From the NCBI RefSeq assembly GCF_036417845.1, contig NC_089994.1, positions 16,262,001 to 16,326,000 of the forward strand: a stretch of DNA of 64,000 bases, written 5' to 3'. The notes under the pieces were generated by a model that saw only the letters and a list, made by a program, of their open reading frames with translations, was not told the origin of the DNA and made no database searches. Shown here piece after piece: positions 1 to 12,700 of the stretch. The stretch's first letter is position 1, and every line of letters begins with the position of its first letter. Both the position numbers and the translations under genes were made by a program. The stretch is from Apteryx mantelli. Taxonomy: Eukaryota; Chordata; Aves; Apterygiformes; Apterygidae.

Positions 1-3000
1 CTCCAGCAGCTCGTCGGTCACTTCGAGGCCCGGGGGGAACTCGGGGTGCTCGCAAAAGAAAAACAACAAAAAAAGGGAAGCTGCAGACGGTGCCGCCGGT
101 TCGGGACGCGTCTCCCCGCGCCGCCGTCGGCGGGCAAGCGGGCGCTGGGGGGCGAGGGGCTGCCGGCGGGCGGCGCGCCGTGCCGTACCTTGACGTGGAA
201 GGAGATCTTGGTGAGGAGGAGGCGGGCGTAGATGCTCACCAGCTGCCCGTACCTGTCGTGCAGGTGGCCCTGGGGGGAGCGAGGGGCAGGCGCCGCTCAG
301 CGCCCGCCCCGAAAGCCCCCAACTCCCCCCCCCCTTCCTGGAGCAGCCGCCGAAAACTCGGTAAAAAGACCCAAACCTCCGCCGCTCTCCGACCCCGCCG
401 CGGGCATCGCTTACCCACAGGTCTCCCGTCTCCCGGATGTTGCTCCGATACCTCTGGCAGTCCTGGAGGACCTGGGGGACAAGGGCACGGGGATGGGGCT
501 CGTGCGGGGCAGGCTCAGCGCCCATCCAGGCCGCCCCCGGTGCTCCCGAGCCCCCGGCCTTCGGGAGGCGGCTCCGGGCGGAAGCCGCGGCCCCTCGGCA
601 GCAGCCGGCCGGAGGAGGGCTCCAAAGGGGCCGGGGAGCCGCGGCGTGGGATGAGCGGGAGCCCTGTAGCCCCAGCACCCACGTGGTGGCCGGACCCGGC
701 ACAAGACGACGGGGATTTTCCTCTCCCCCCTCCCTCCCCGGCCATCTGCAAACCGAGGTCGCAGCATCAGCCGTAACAGGAGATGCCGAGACCTGCCGGA
801 GCAGGGAATAAAAAAAAGAAAAGTAGGACAAACGCTACGGGCAAAACGTTTTACTCAGCAAGGAGGTGGAAAACGCGCCGGGAGGCATTTCCCGACCCCG
901 CTGCGGCAGCCCGGCCGCCTCCAAAAGGCCGAGGGCTTTCCGGCGTTAGGGAAGGGCGACCGGCCTGGAAGCACTCGGCGGGGAGCCGCGGGCCGCGGGA
1001 AGCCCTGCCGCGGGAAGCCCGCCGCGGGGCCGCGCGCACTCACGTTGGGGTGGCCGTCGCGCAGCACCTTGTGCAGGACGTGGCAGAACTTCCAGCTGAG
1101 GATGGCGCTGCTGGGCAGCGGCAGCCCGATGGCGTAGGACCAGAAGGTGAAGGCGCCCTTCTCGTGGTGGGTCCCCAGGATGATCCCTGGCCGCGAGTCA
1201 AGGCCCGGGGGGGACGCCGGAGAGCGGCACGCGCCGGCCACGCGCCTCTTCCCGCATCCCCCACCCCGGCCAGACCCTCCTCTGCCGGGCACAGCGGGGA
1301 CGGACTCTGCTCCTCTTAAACGTGCATTAGAAAGGGGACCAAGCGCCACACAGGCCACCCGCGAGATGCTGCACCTGCATTTATTCCACTTATTCTTTCC
1401 TTCCACTTATTCTTTCCCGGATGCACCTTCTGCCCCTCCAGGACCTGCCCGCTCCCCTCGCAGCTGCTTGCCGCAAAGGTTTGCAGTCGCCTCTCAGCGC
1501 GTTTGCCCCTTCTTTGCTTTTCTACCGATCGCCGCGGGGACGGAGGAACGGACGCGATGGCAGCCCCGAGCGAGCGGAAGCGCTGCGCCGGCGTCCTGGC
1601 ACGGCGGCCGCCGGTGGGGCCGGGAAGCCCCCGCCCTGCGGAAAAGGATACGGCGGGCATGTTTCTCCTTCACCGGCGCCTCCTGCGCGTTGATGGCTTT
1701 GCTGATGCTGACGGCCTGCGGGGGAGAGCAGCGAACGCGCTGATTTTACGACGCCCTTGTCGCCTCTGAGCCTCTCCCACCCCGGTGGTTTTCCTGCCCT
1801 GCTCCGGCACATCCGTGCTTGGCCTCAGTGACTTCCCCAGCTCCGCGCCCCCCCGCCGCCTTCCTTCCTTACGGGTTTCTTTGGCAGGTGCTGCTCCCGC
1901 GCGGGCTGCCAGCCACCACGGCCCGGCCCTGGCCTCGCCGGCTGCCTTGGGGGAGCATCCGCACTTCCCCACTGCTGCCCCGCGCTTGGGGCTCACCGCG
2001 CGCCGGCCCGGCCCCGGAGCCGTTGCCGGAGCCGTAACGCTCCCGAGCCCGTCGGGGGGTCAAGACCGAGTGCAAACCTTGGGGCAAAAGGGCCAGAGAG
2101 GAGCATCCCCGTCTCCATCCCCATCCGCATCCATAACCCATCGCCGCCCAGGGACCGCACTCGCGCCCCAAGCTCCAGGCTCGGTTATCAGGGAGCTGCA
2201 GGAGGAGCTTTTCCCCCTGGGCGTTTTGGATGAGCTGGAGCCTGAGCGGGGACGGGGAGAGCTGGGCTGCAGCGAGCCGCAGGACGGCTGCCGAGAGTCG
2301 CCCCGCTGCCTCCGCGCCGGCCTCTTCGGGAAGCCGCATCCAGAGACGGGCAGGTGCCGGTCGCAGACGCCGGGGCCGGGCCGAGCCCCTCGCATACCAA
2401 CCCGGTGACTAAAGCGGGGGTCGCGGCGCCCCAAGGCAGGCACGCGGTTTGCATCCACCCTTTCTTTCCAGGCTGCTGGTAATTACGGCGGCGGCGTTTC
2501 CGCCCACGTCCCCCTGCTGCCAGCCGCCCGCCCGGCTCCGGTGCTCCTGCTCCCCGGCCGGCAGGCAGGACCAGCGCGGCGCCGCATCCGAGAGCGGCTC
2601 GCGGCAGTGGCACGTCCAGCGCGAGCCTTCCCCTGCGGTGGCACGAGGCTCCCAACCGCATGCAGCCTCGCCGACGCTCCCTTCCCAATACCTGCTCTCC
2701 CCTTTCAAATAAGCCAAATCACACCCAAAAAGTAACTCAGTAGTAACACAAATTACGCTCCTGGCTGGTATTTAACTCGCTCCATTCTTAACCTTCTGGC
2801 AGAGATGTTTCCATTAAGAAAAGCAAAAGAAAAGCAGGTTTGGCTTCATGCTACGCTGCCAAGGCCGGTGATCTCCAGCCGGGGAGCCGGTTTCAAGGGA
2901 AAATCAGCCCCGGCCCTAAGGAAATGACTCAGGAAGCAACCGGGCCACGAGGACGGGCTCCGTCGGCCCTTCTTGGCCTGGCTCCGGAGCCGGCATGCCG

Positions 3001-5024
3001 GCAGCACAGCCCTGCGGAGCGAAGGGGCCGGGGCGCCCAGTTTCGGCATCCTGGCGGCGCGGTCGCCTGCACGCATCACTCGCCCGCCGAGGAGACTCGT
3101 GCCACCGGCCCGGCCGGCCTGCGGCAACCACGGCTATAATTAGCCGTAAAGGGCACGTCAGCGACGGGGTATTGACGCCGGGACGGCTCGGCTCTGGCTG
3201 CGCGCGGCAGGCTTCGCTACGGGGAAGCGCGCCGCAGTGAAGCTCCTCCAGGCAGTTTTGCAGCGGCAGCAGGAGGCGAGGGCAGTTCTGGGTGGTGCAC
3301 GGGGCTGTCAGCCAGCGACCGCGGGGTTTAGCTTCGGCTATCACCCAGGGCGAAAGCAGCCCCCTCAGCTGGCTTTTTGCCCTTTTTCCCCTTAACTCGC
3401 CCGGTTTCTGCCCCCAGTACGGTTGCACTGGTGCCTTTATGCCATGGGGACGGAGAGGGCTGTTCTCACCGAGGCTTTCTGCCCTCCCTAGCACCGGGAG
3501 CAAACCTGTGTGGAAAACACCAAAAAGCCAGCGGAGGGAGGAGGGAAAACGCTGCCTCCGGCCCCTCCTCGGCCCGGCCGGCGCCGGCGGCCTTCCAGTG
3601 CATGCGGCAGCACTAAGGACGCGATTATTTATCAGCGCTGCCCGGCCGGACGACTGAAGGAGACGCGTCCAGTAGGAACCGGAATTGCAAGTTTTCTTTT
3701 GTTGCTCCCCAAACCCAACGATCTCCGTTTCCTACCAAAAGCGGCCGAGGGGCACCTTGACCCCACGAGGCCTGAAATCGCTGCCTGCCTTTGCCAGGAC
3801 TTTGCAGGGCAAAAGCAGCCCGGGGAGCCGGGGAAGGAGCAGCAGAGCAGAGTTCACAGCCTGCGAACGGCCTGTTTGCAGGAGGGGGCAGGCGAGGAAG
3901 CAGCTTCTTTTAGGGCGCCCAGAAACTGCCCCCAGCGCAGGGCGGGCAGAGAGCGGCTCCGGGGCAGCCGGAGGAGCTGCTTCTCCGGGCTGAGGCCGGG
4001 ATGGATCCGACAGCAGGCGCAGGAAGGGGCCGCGTGCCGGTGGCCGCTTTGGCACGAGGCAGAGCCGCCCGGAGAGGGGCAAATCGGAGCGGTCAAAGGA
4101 CGCGCCGGGAGGTCACCGGTTTTTGGGCTGGTGCCACCAGCCGCTCCGCGAGCCCGGCGCCTCCGTCATCTGCCTCCATCGTCCCCAGCCCCGTCTGAAA
4201 CAGGCTGTTTTAACCCGAGGTTCAGGACAGAAAGCAGCTCTCTGTGCTCCCAGGGGGGAAAGCGCTGCCGGAGAGAGGCTAAGGACGGCGCCAAGGCTGG
4301 GAAACCCTCCGCGGCTGCCGGGCGAGGCAGGGGATCTCGCCGCGGGGCGGCTCGCTGGCCGCGGGAGGGCTCCGGCCGCACCCGCGGTCCGTCCCGAGCG
4401 GGCTGCCCGGTCCCCGCGGCCGGGCCCGGCTGAGCCCCGCGGGGGGCGCGAGCGGCGCCGCTTTTACTTTCCCTTCGCGCCCCTCGCTGCCCCCCGGGGC
4501 CACGCAGCGAAGCGGGCGGAGCCGCTCCAGGGACCGCGGGGACACGGGACACCCCGGGGGGGGACACGGGACACCCCGGGGGGGGCGGCCCCGGCCCCGC
4601 TCCCGCTCCGCCCGGCGCAGCCGCGCACCTTTCCCTGTTCGCCCGTGCTCACCCCACGGCAGAGGCCGCCGAGCCGCCGCCGCTTCCCCGGGACTCGCGC
4701 TCGGCGCCGCCGCGGGGGTCGGGACCTGCCGGCGCCCACGCGGCGGCGGCGCGGGAGGAAGCGACGGGGCGGGCGGCGGCGGAGACGCGCGCTCGGCGCC
4801 GGGGGCACCCACGGGGCGGCGGCGCCGCGGCTCCCCGCGCCGAGACCCGACCCCGCTCCGCTCCGCCGCCCGCGGAACCGGCCCGCCGCGCCGGTGCCGG
4901 TGCCGCCGCCGCCCCCCCCCCCGGCCCTTGCCTGGCTTTTGTCGAACTGCTCCCGCTCCGCCTCCAGGCTGTGCCCGCCGCGGCGGCTCAGCACCCGCGC
5001 CGGCACGTTCTTGATGCTGTTCAT
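1..5024 (-). CDS. HIP1R: Huntingtin-interacting protein 1-related, 5' coding exons (gene continues beyond position 1)
   Basis: Adaptor that links clathrin coats and PtdIns(4,5)P2 membranes to actin during endocytosis. Coding exons in transcript order: 5024-4932, 1715-1652, 1186-1044, 471-415, 269-189, 48-1. Phases agree at every junction and give about 161 N-terminal residues, out of roughly 1070 in the mammalian protein. The protein starts MNSIKNVPARVLSRR and runs into the ANTH domain, which binds phosphoinositides; segments such as GTHHEKGAFTFWSYAIG and FCHVLHKVLRDGHPN are nearly identical to the mammalian protein as I remember it. HIP1 is the paralogue, but the N-terminus matches HIP1R. 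The start codon lies inside a CpG island. The first intron (4931-1716) is GC-rich and I see no other gene in it. Oddities: intron 1 has a GC donor (CAG|GCAAGG), and intron 2 a weak donor (GTATCC). Coiled-coil and talin-like I/LWEQ parts lie outside the window. Confidence 0.95.
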
Positions 5025-5300
5025 GGCGGGGCACCGCGCACCGGGCAGGCAGCGAGCACCGCCGCCCGCAGCCCCGCCGCCTCCCGCGGCCGCGCACTGC
5101 ACCGCGCCGCGCCCGGCACCAGGGCGCCCCCCGCGGCCGCGCCCGGCACCTGCGCGGCGCCGCCCCGCCGCGGCTCCCGCCGCCCCTTCCGCGCACGGGG
5201 ACAAACGTCCGGCCGGAGCCGCCCGGCAGGTGCCCCCGCCCCGCGCCGAGCCCCGCCGGGCTCCTCCTTCCCCCTCTACCAGCGCTTTAGCGCGCGCACC
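4280..5300 (-). promoter_or_regulatory. HIP1R: HIP1R CpG-island promoter and 5' UTR
   Basis: Extremely GC-rich, CpG-dense stretch surrounding HIP1R exon 1, dropping abruptly to AT-rich sequence beyond about 5300. No TATA box is evident. The transcription start is inferred to lie between about 5030 and 5280 on the minus strand. The exact start cannot be read from sequence. Confidence 0.7.
4539..4582. repeat. 22-bp tandem repeat, two copies
   Basis: The unit beginning GGGACACGGGACACCCC occurs at 4539 and again at 4561 with a 22-bp period, inside HIP1R intron 1 in the CpG island. It is G-rich and likely unstable in copy number. No function is assigned. Confidence 0.85.
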
Positions 5301-8300
5301 GTTCTGTCACCTGCTCTTACTAATAAACACTCCTGTGTCTTTCTTTAAATACACCCTACAACTACACCTACAACATACTGAAGGGACTCGGGGCTTCATC
5401 ACCACTTTCTTAGTCTCCCATTCAGAAAGCCAAGTAGCAGAGAGCGTCTCCACGCCCGTGGAAAGCAGGCTGCACTGGAACAGAAGCTTATTTTATTTAA
5501 TAAGAATTCAGTACAAGACTACAGTAGAAAGGGCACTCCCTGCAGGGCAATGCTTCCAAAAATAAGGCAGCGTTCTTCGCCAATAGATGCAGTTTCAGCT
5601 TCAGCCTCAGAGCACGGTAGATAATATAGTTGTTTTGCAAGTCACTTAATGCCTGAATAAATAACCCCCAATATTCTGCTTCTTCCAATTTCTGGATGGC
5701 AAGCCCCCCGCATGCCGGGAGAGCAGAGAACTGGAGGAGGAGGGGGCTGTGGGAGGGATGTACTGTCCAGGCAGGAATTCAAAGCAAAAACACAGCAGCA
5801 AAACAAACACAGAACAGCCCCAATACTAAATCCTACGGCTCTTCTTCCAATCCTTGTTGCATCACTTTAGCACAGTTTTAAATACCGATTTTAATCTCAT
5901 GGGTACAGCATTACCATTCTAAATTCACAAGGGCAATTCAGCGTGTTTATCCAGTGGCGCTAAACACACTGAAGCTGGAAAGCACAGTGCACGCTAGGAA
6001 GCTGTGTGGATTTCTCCCGGGATTGATATACCAGTTTAACTCACCTAGTGCAGCATTGGTAGCTGGACAGCTTCAGAATGAGCAGCACCACGGTCTCGCT
6101 AGCAGTGGGGTTCTGGGGGGAGTTTTTGCCGTGCCCACAGCAGCAGACTGAGTACAGCGCCTGGAAAGCTGCTTAGCAGGCAGAAGAATCAAACATGCTT
6201 TAAACACTTGTGTAAACTAGCCCTTCTCTTATAAAAAACCTGGGAAGCAGAGATTACCTCTCCCCCTACAAGCAGTACAGGCAGAGGGGAAGAGTTTGCA
6301 GTCCAGAAGCTGCGATCAGAGTTGGTCTACTAATTTTAGAGGCCATTAGTACATGACGGAAAGTAGGCTCTCATTTAGGTAATGAAAGAGAAAGCTGAGA
6401 ATCATATGACAGAGTTGACAAGAGGAAACCAAAGCGTAAGTGTTGTATTTCACTGCAATGAATTCACGGCAGTGGACGGGGAGGATCCTGCGACCGCACG
6501 GAGAACCCATGGAACGGATGCGCACTGGCGGCGGAGGTGACGCATTGCCCTGTTGCCCTGAGCCAATGAGCCACTCGCCAAATCTTCAAGCCAGTAACTA
6601 CTTGGGACACGCAGCAGCGAGCCTGAGGGGTCCCTGCTGCCTCACCCCGCACGGCTAGGGACGTCGACCACCGAGCGGCTCCCACACGGGCAAAACGCTG
6701 GCGCTGGGCACAGCGACGTGGACTTGGCACAGGTGCCACCAAACTGCTCACAAGTCACACACGGCAGAGTGGCCATCCAAGGCCAGCCCTGCCCTGTGCT
6801 CGAGGATCTGGCAGCTGGGGTCACGTGGCCCCCAGAACTGTCATAAATTGTCCACTAAATCTGTTGCACAGTGTGTTAAATATGCAAGAAAAAGATAAAG
6901 CACACATCACCTTTATTAGCCTATTTGACCTTTTGGTTAAAAAACATGTTCAAAATGTGATAATGGAAAACGTCTCGCCCAATAGGTCAAGGCTAAAAAT
7001 AGTTTAAATGCTCCAATAGCTGGTCACATTATGTCTGTCTGTCGCCATATAGTGCCGAAAGAGGCCAAACACCTGAGCTTATTATAAGCTTTTGTTAGAA
7101 GAAGAAATAGCTCACGACTGGGAGAGCTGTTTTGCCCATCTCACGGGTGACAACTCTCCAATTTCAACAATGTAGGAGGTATTTCCTGGTTACCACACTA
7201 ATTGGGAACTTCCTATAAACATTATTCATATCTCTTTACATGGTAAGAACTTCAGAAGAAAAACCATAAACTAACAAAAAATGAACTCTTGCCTGTGTCA
7301 TACACTATAAATATTTCTGAGTCACCATAAAAAAGGTAAGAAAAATAGTTCCTATGTCATAACAATTACGCATTTTAGATTCTTAAAGAACAAACTACTA
7401 TTTAACCTAAGTTCTCAGCTATAAAAAGTTCTGTTTATCTTGGCATAATTCTAAGTTTTATTTCACGATGTAATACATTCCAGCATAGTTGCATCTTTCT
7501 GGCACTTGTGAATCTTTCAAACACTCACAGAAGAACTATGGTAAAAAAGTTAGGTGACTTTCCATTGTAGCTGATGGATTGATAATCTTCAGTTCTCAAA
7601 ATTAATTCTATAACGGAAACATCTTCATCCACTGCAGAAAACAAAGGTTTGGATTAAAAGACAGGAAAAGTTCCTCTAAAATATATTATATGATCACATA
7701 TACATCATTTTACTGTACAGATTTTCATACTGCAGACAGAAAAAAAAATATAGTAAAAGAAATAAGAAACGAAGAGGAGAAAGGTGAGCACACCACTTCA
7801 CAGAGGAACAAGAGTCTCCGTGACACCACTCAAGTGTTGTGAAATAAAATCTTTCCAGTTTGCTTTGCAAAAAGCAATGATCTTTTTGCTGAAAGCTACT
7901 GAATCAGAGTTTACAAGCAGGGGCACATGCTACACTGCCTAAAACTGAATATACCCTTTTTCTCATTCCTTTTCTCCTTTGTGGGGCTTTTCAACTCTCC
8001 CCCGCCCAATCTGTGTTTCTAAAGAAAAAATGACTGACTGATGAAAATGGCCAAATCACTGTTAGCTAATTAGGAAATAACCTAATGCTTAGTGCACTTG
8101 CCATCAAATGATTTCAAAGCAATCAAGAAAAATCAACTCAATCACTTCTCTATAAGAAATTGAACAAACATGTTAGTTATTTCTGGACTTGCTATGAGCT
8201 GTGCAAAAACTGCTTTTTATTTAACTAATCACAGTGATTCAGTGCTTTTTAATAAAGAAAGAAAGAAAATAGGAATTATGCAGCAGCCAGTGACTTGCAC

Positions 8301-9600
8301 AGTCACTAAATCTTGTCACAGATTCACAGCAAATTGTGGGTACATTTGTTTCATCAGTTCTTTCTCACTTGAAGTAAATGAGATTATTCCTGTAGGCCAA
8401 GCATGTGCTTACTGCTTTGCTGTATCAGCACGGTGCTCAGCACTTTTGGGGATTTGCTCCTGAAACTTTATAACATCAGTAGTTTCAGGATGCAAGTCCC
8501 AGTGCTGGTTTTGATCTATAAATCTCCAACTTCTGCCTAGTTTAGGGCTCATCTTTGTAGAGAAATTAGGCATCCCTAGGCAGGAATATTACAGCAATGT
8601 AAGGTAAGGTATTCTGGCTACTCTGCATCAATTTTGTGCGAGAACCCTATTAGCGTGCAGTAAACAGACCAAAGTCATTTCGAAGGAGGAGCATCTCCAG
8701 ACTTAATGCAAAAAGTACCCGCAGAAACTACAGAACATTAGGGTGCTATAACCCATGCTGCTCCCCACAAGGCACGAAGGGTTTAACTCCACTGGAGTGA
8801 AACAGCGAAGGACAGCAGAATTTGAATACACAGAGAGAGAACTGAGCACCAGCTCCCCACTGGACCCAAGCTATTTTGTCTAAAAGCATCCCTGGTGTTC
8901 CCCTGAAGAATCGCTATGAACATCCAGTGCCCCACAGCTTGACGCTCTAGCTTGCTGTGGACTAACTTCCCTGTGCAGATAAGCCCCTGGGTTGTGCCAG
9001 CACTAGATCTCCCTTTTGTCAATTTTCCTCCCATTGTTACTAATTCTCATCAAGTCCCACGTGGTTTCTGGCGTTTTAACCATATCTGGTTACTCTTTTG
9101 TCCTCAGAACCAGACAACATGGTGCCTACTGCAAGCATCCACATTGTCATGTGAACGTGCAATTCACATTAATACAACAAATAATCAGACAGGGAGAAAT
9201 TCCCCGATTAAAAAAAACAAAAACAAAAACAACCTGCTATAGGCAAGGCAGCTTTTCTATTCTGAAACATTTCTATTCAATACTTCTGTTTTTGGAGATC
9301 AGAGCCCAGGAACAATACGCAAAAACAGCCATTAGCCATGGCATTGAAAAACACTTCCCAATCTCTTATTCAACAATGCTCATATCCTTGATCCTGTTAT
9401 CTGTAACACACAGAAGGACTCCAACTACAATGAACTGTGTGCAGGTACAAGAAAGACTGCAAGATCCGGAACGGAGCTGCACAATACAACTGCCCAGACT
9501 TTTTCTGGGCAGTGAGCATGAGGAATATGCTTGAGAACAGTATTATTATTTGAATAAAGGAAGTACAGGTTGCTTTAATATTTGTTTGCTGCTAATGTTA
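5300..9600. other. Intergenic region between HIP1R and CCDC62
   Basis: AT-rich sequence between the HIP1R promoter and the 3' end of CCDC62, about 4.3 kb. No gene is recognised. Two minus-strand exon-like segments (5497-5688 and 7529-7631) are described under findings. They are not supported by homology. Confidence 0.5.
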
Positions 9601-9612
9601 TCTCACAAGAGT

Positions 9613-9618
9613 TTTATT
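9613..9618 (-). terminator. CCDC62: CCDC62 polyadenylation signal
   Basis: Canonical AATAAA on the minus strand, about 150 bases after the predicted CCDC62 stop codon. This gives a short 3' UTR and supports the choice of the exon at 9768-9836 as the last one. Confidence 0.7.
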
Positions 9619-9767
9619 GGAAATGCACTCAGAGCGGTGCACTTAGAATCTTGTGCCAGGCCCATCTCAGAAGTGCATACGCTTGTATTAATATTGCAGA
9701 CGCACTTCTAAAGAGGGAACCAAAATAAAATCAAGGGAGAAAAAAAAAATCTCATACTCACTCAAGA

Positions 9768-12700
9768 TCATAGAGAAAAGAATGGCAGCTTAGCCTCGCT
9801 TTCTTCTGCAGCTGGTAACGGCGTTCTGCAAAGAGCCTCTGCAAGTTCTGTTGTCTATATTGTAATGCAAAAACACTACATGGAAATCACAGAACTTAAA
9901 ACAGGTAACAGAAAGCTGCCAGACTCAAACTAGTGAACAGCAAAGATACACTTTTTAATCCTCTTTTCTCCTCTCTCCCCCAAACAGGGGACAGAATCCA
10001 ACAGGTACAAATTCTTACTGATCAAATACTAAGGGTTACATTTAAGGTATACTGTATTTTAAAGCCCAGTTTAAAACACCCTCAGGTAAAGCTGGTTTTA
10101 AGCACAGTTGCTTGGCCTGCATAAATTAAACAAAACACGCTTGACAAGTTTGTGCCCAGAATTGCTCTGAAAGTAGATCAAAGTCCTACAGATGTGGTTC
10201 AGAAGCTGCCCCCACCAGTAAATATGAGCCTGCTTTATTTTCTATCCACTGAAGCAATCTTTCTAAATGAGAAGCCAACTTCCAAGCTCAAAAACGCAGT
10301 ATCAGGTTATAAAGCAGAGTCATGCTCTCTACTAAAGGAGAGCCGGTTTAGTCAAGCTGTGATATGCCAATCAGAAGGCAGGAGCCAGACATCTGATGGG
10401 GCTGCACAACAGCCACAAACAATCACTGCTTTGCAGAAGGTTTTTCAGGAATCCACTCTACAAGATAATCTTTGCAGAAGACTATGCTGCTGCTGTCTTT
10501 TGCACTGAATGAAATCCTGCAGATGAACTCCTGAACAAAATATTGTTTCAGCTCATGCAAACACTGGCACACAACCTTTATGCTCTGTCAGTCTGTCCCA
10601 ACACAGTTAAGAATTTCTGGTTCTGAACACTATCGAAATTATTTTTATCTGTTACTTACAGTAATATTGTTCTGGCCAAGTTCATCTAAGTATATAAGGG
10701 GTGCAGCATTTGTAGGGAGAGGTAATACCTTTCACTGGAAAGCACCGCTGAGGTTTCAGCACATACCCGTTTCATTAAGAGTCTGCTTTAAAACCAAAAG
10801 CCCACATTCTCACTTTATGACATACATCAGTGCACATATACTCATTTCTAGTGAAAAGTGGTGCAATACCCTTGTCATAAATCTTGTCAAACATGGCAGA
10901 AATTCTTAAGGATATTCGCGAGAACAAACAAATGCCCCACTCCAATTACTTTTATTGCCCATATTCTGAGGACAAGAACCTCCCTGGCAGGGTTCAAGCT
11001 TATAAAATACACTGCCATGACAGCTACGTGCAGGTTATTTGTTTTGCCCATTCAGTACGTTCTCAGGCCCTGCAATGAAAGAACTGAAACTATTAACCTA
11101 CAAAAACCTTGTTATTTATGCTGAGAGTCTGATTTATACTCAAATACAAAACTATCGTATATATCACTCCTTCATTTCCTATAGTGTCTTCCTTTCCAGA
11201 AACACACCTAACATGATAAACCAGTTCCGAATGCAAGTCATACTTGTGTTCACTTTTTTCTAGAACTCCTACAATTTGCTCCAAAATGACTTCTTCCTTC
11301 CATCTGTTTAGACACATGCAAAAATCAAATCCGGTCATGACCTTGAGGAGCCACAAAGAATCCAATAAAAAACGTCTCAGGTATTTCATGCTAAGGCACG
11401 CAGGAATTTTTTCTCTTCAGCAAAGTGCGAGGAGGATATTGTTTATAATGGCATAGCACAGGTCAAGCAGGAAGGAAAGGCTGTTCATGATGACTCTTCC
11501 CAGCTACCTAAATCTAGTCATAGGAGAGCAATAAATACCGTATTAACACCGCTGCTGTTTGGACTGCAGCGAGGGCTTGCGTGGAGGAGAGTGCTAAGCT
11601 CCAGATCAGCAACCATCTGTCGAGACTCGGCCAGCAAATGCTGCAGCTTACTTGTGCGGGAACAGGCTTCCTGGGTGAGACAGAAAGTAAGCCAAAATTA
11701 TGAAATGATCTCTTTGGAAAAATTCCAAGGGTTATAACATACTAAGAATCATCACTTTCATTTCAAAATGTCTCAGTTCAAAATACTACTATATAACACT
11801 GTTCCAGAGTCTGTCATTACCCGTCTAAATGCTGACACTTCTGCTAAACAGGTAGGTCTTTCCTAGCACCAGCTTTCTAATAGATACTCGCATGCATGTG
11901 TGCATAGCACGACAGCTGAAAGCACGTGCCACTGAGGAGACAAAGCTAGTGTTTCAAATGGCTGAAAAAAGCAGCAAGTTTATTAGCAGCTCGAACAAGA
12001 GAATTTATCTTGGCAGCTGACAGAGGAAAGACAGTTGGTGACAGCTCCAAATGTCACACCAACCTCTTCCTCTAAGTCCATGCTCACATAAGTAATGAGC
12101 ACAGCTGCAAGCTTGGGCAAACACTTCTAACCCTCAGCTCTTCAGGTTTCCGAGTTGGCCTGAAGTGTGCCATGTAAGGGGGCCGTGCAGATTTGGGGGT
12201 GGCTGCTGGGGCTCCTCTAAAAGCATCTGTTGAACGATACAGAGTTGGAAGCTGAGGCTAAACTTGGAAAAACAAACAACCAAACCCCACCCCACCAAAA
12301 AACAAACAACCAAACAAACCAAACAAAGGATGTTCCCAGACATCCATTCAAGCAGGATGGGGTGGAGAAAGAACTCTCTCCCAGTTTCTACTTGTATTTA
12401 GTAATTTCAGAATTCCCAGACTCAGCAAGCAGGGTGCTGAACTGCACTCCTGACCAAACTGCAGCCCCATGTCCGTACAGGACAAAACAGAATGTGCACA
12501 GTTACACAGCCAGCCAACCTGCAATTTGAGTCCCTACTTCTTGCATGATGATGCACATTCACCTTCCTTCCACCAATTGCAATTCCCCCTAAAATTAATG
12601 TAAGACATTCTGCAATAAAATACTAACTTGGTCAACGGTAGGATTGCAGCATCTTTTGGTTGGCTGAATCACTGAAAGGTTACTGATCTCCAGAGGGAAG

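Noticed and set aside
3510-5565. Long open frames (up to 480 codons) on both strands around HIP1R exon 1
   Set aside because: They are by-products of very high GC, which depletes stop codons. They overlap real HIP1R exons out of frame.
10884-11078. Plus-strand frame starting MSNMAEILKDIRENKQ
   Set aside because: It lies antisense in the last CCDC62 intron and has no splice partners. It looks protein-like only by chance composition.
12270-12330. AAAC/CAAACAA-rich tract
   Set aside because: Ordinary low-complexity sequence, possibly an old poly-A tail of a lost retroposon. There is no body to support that.
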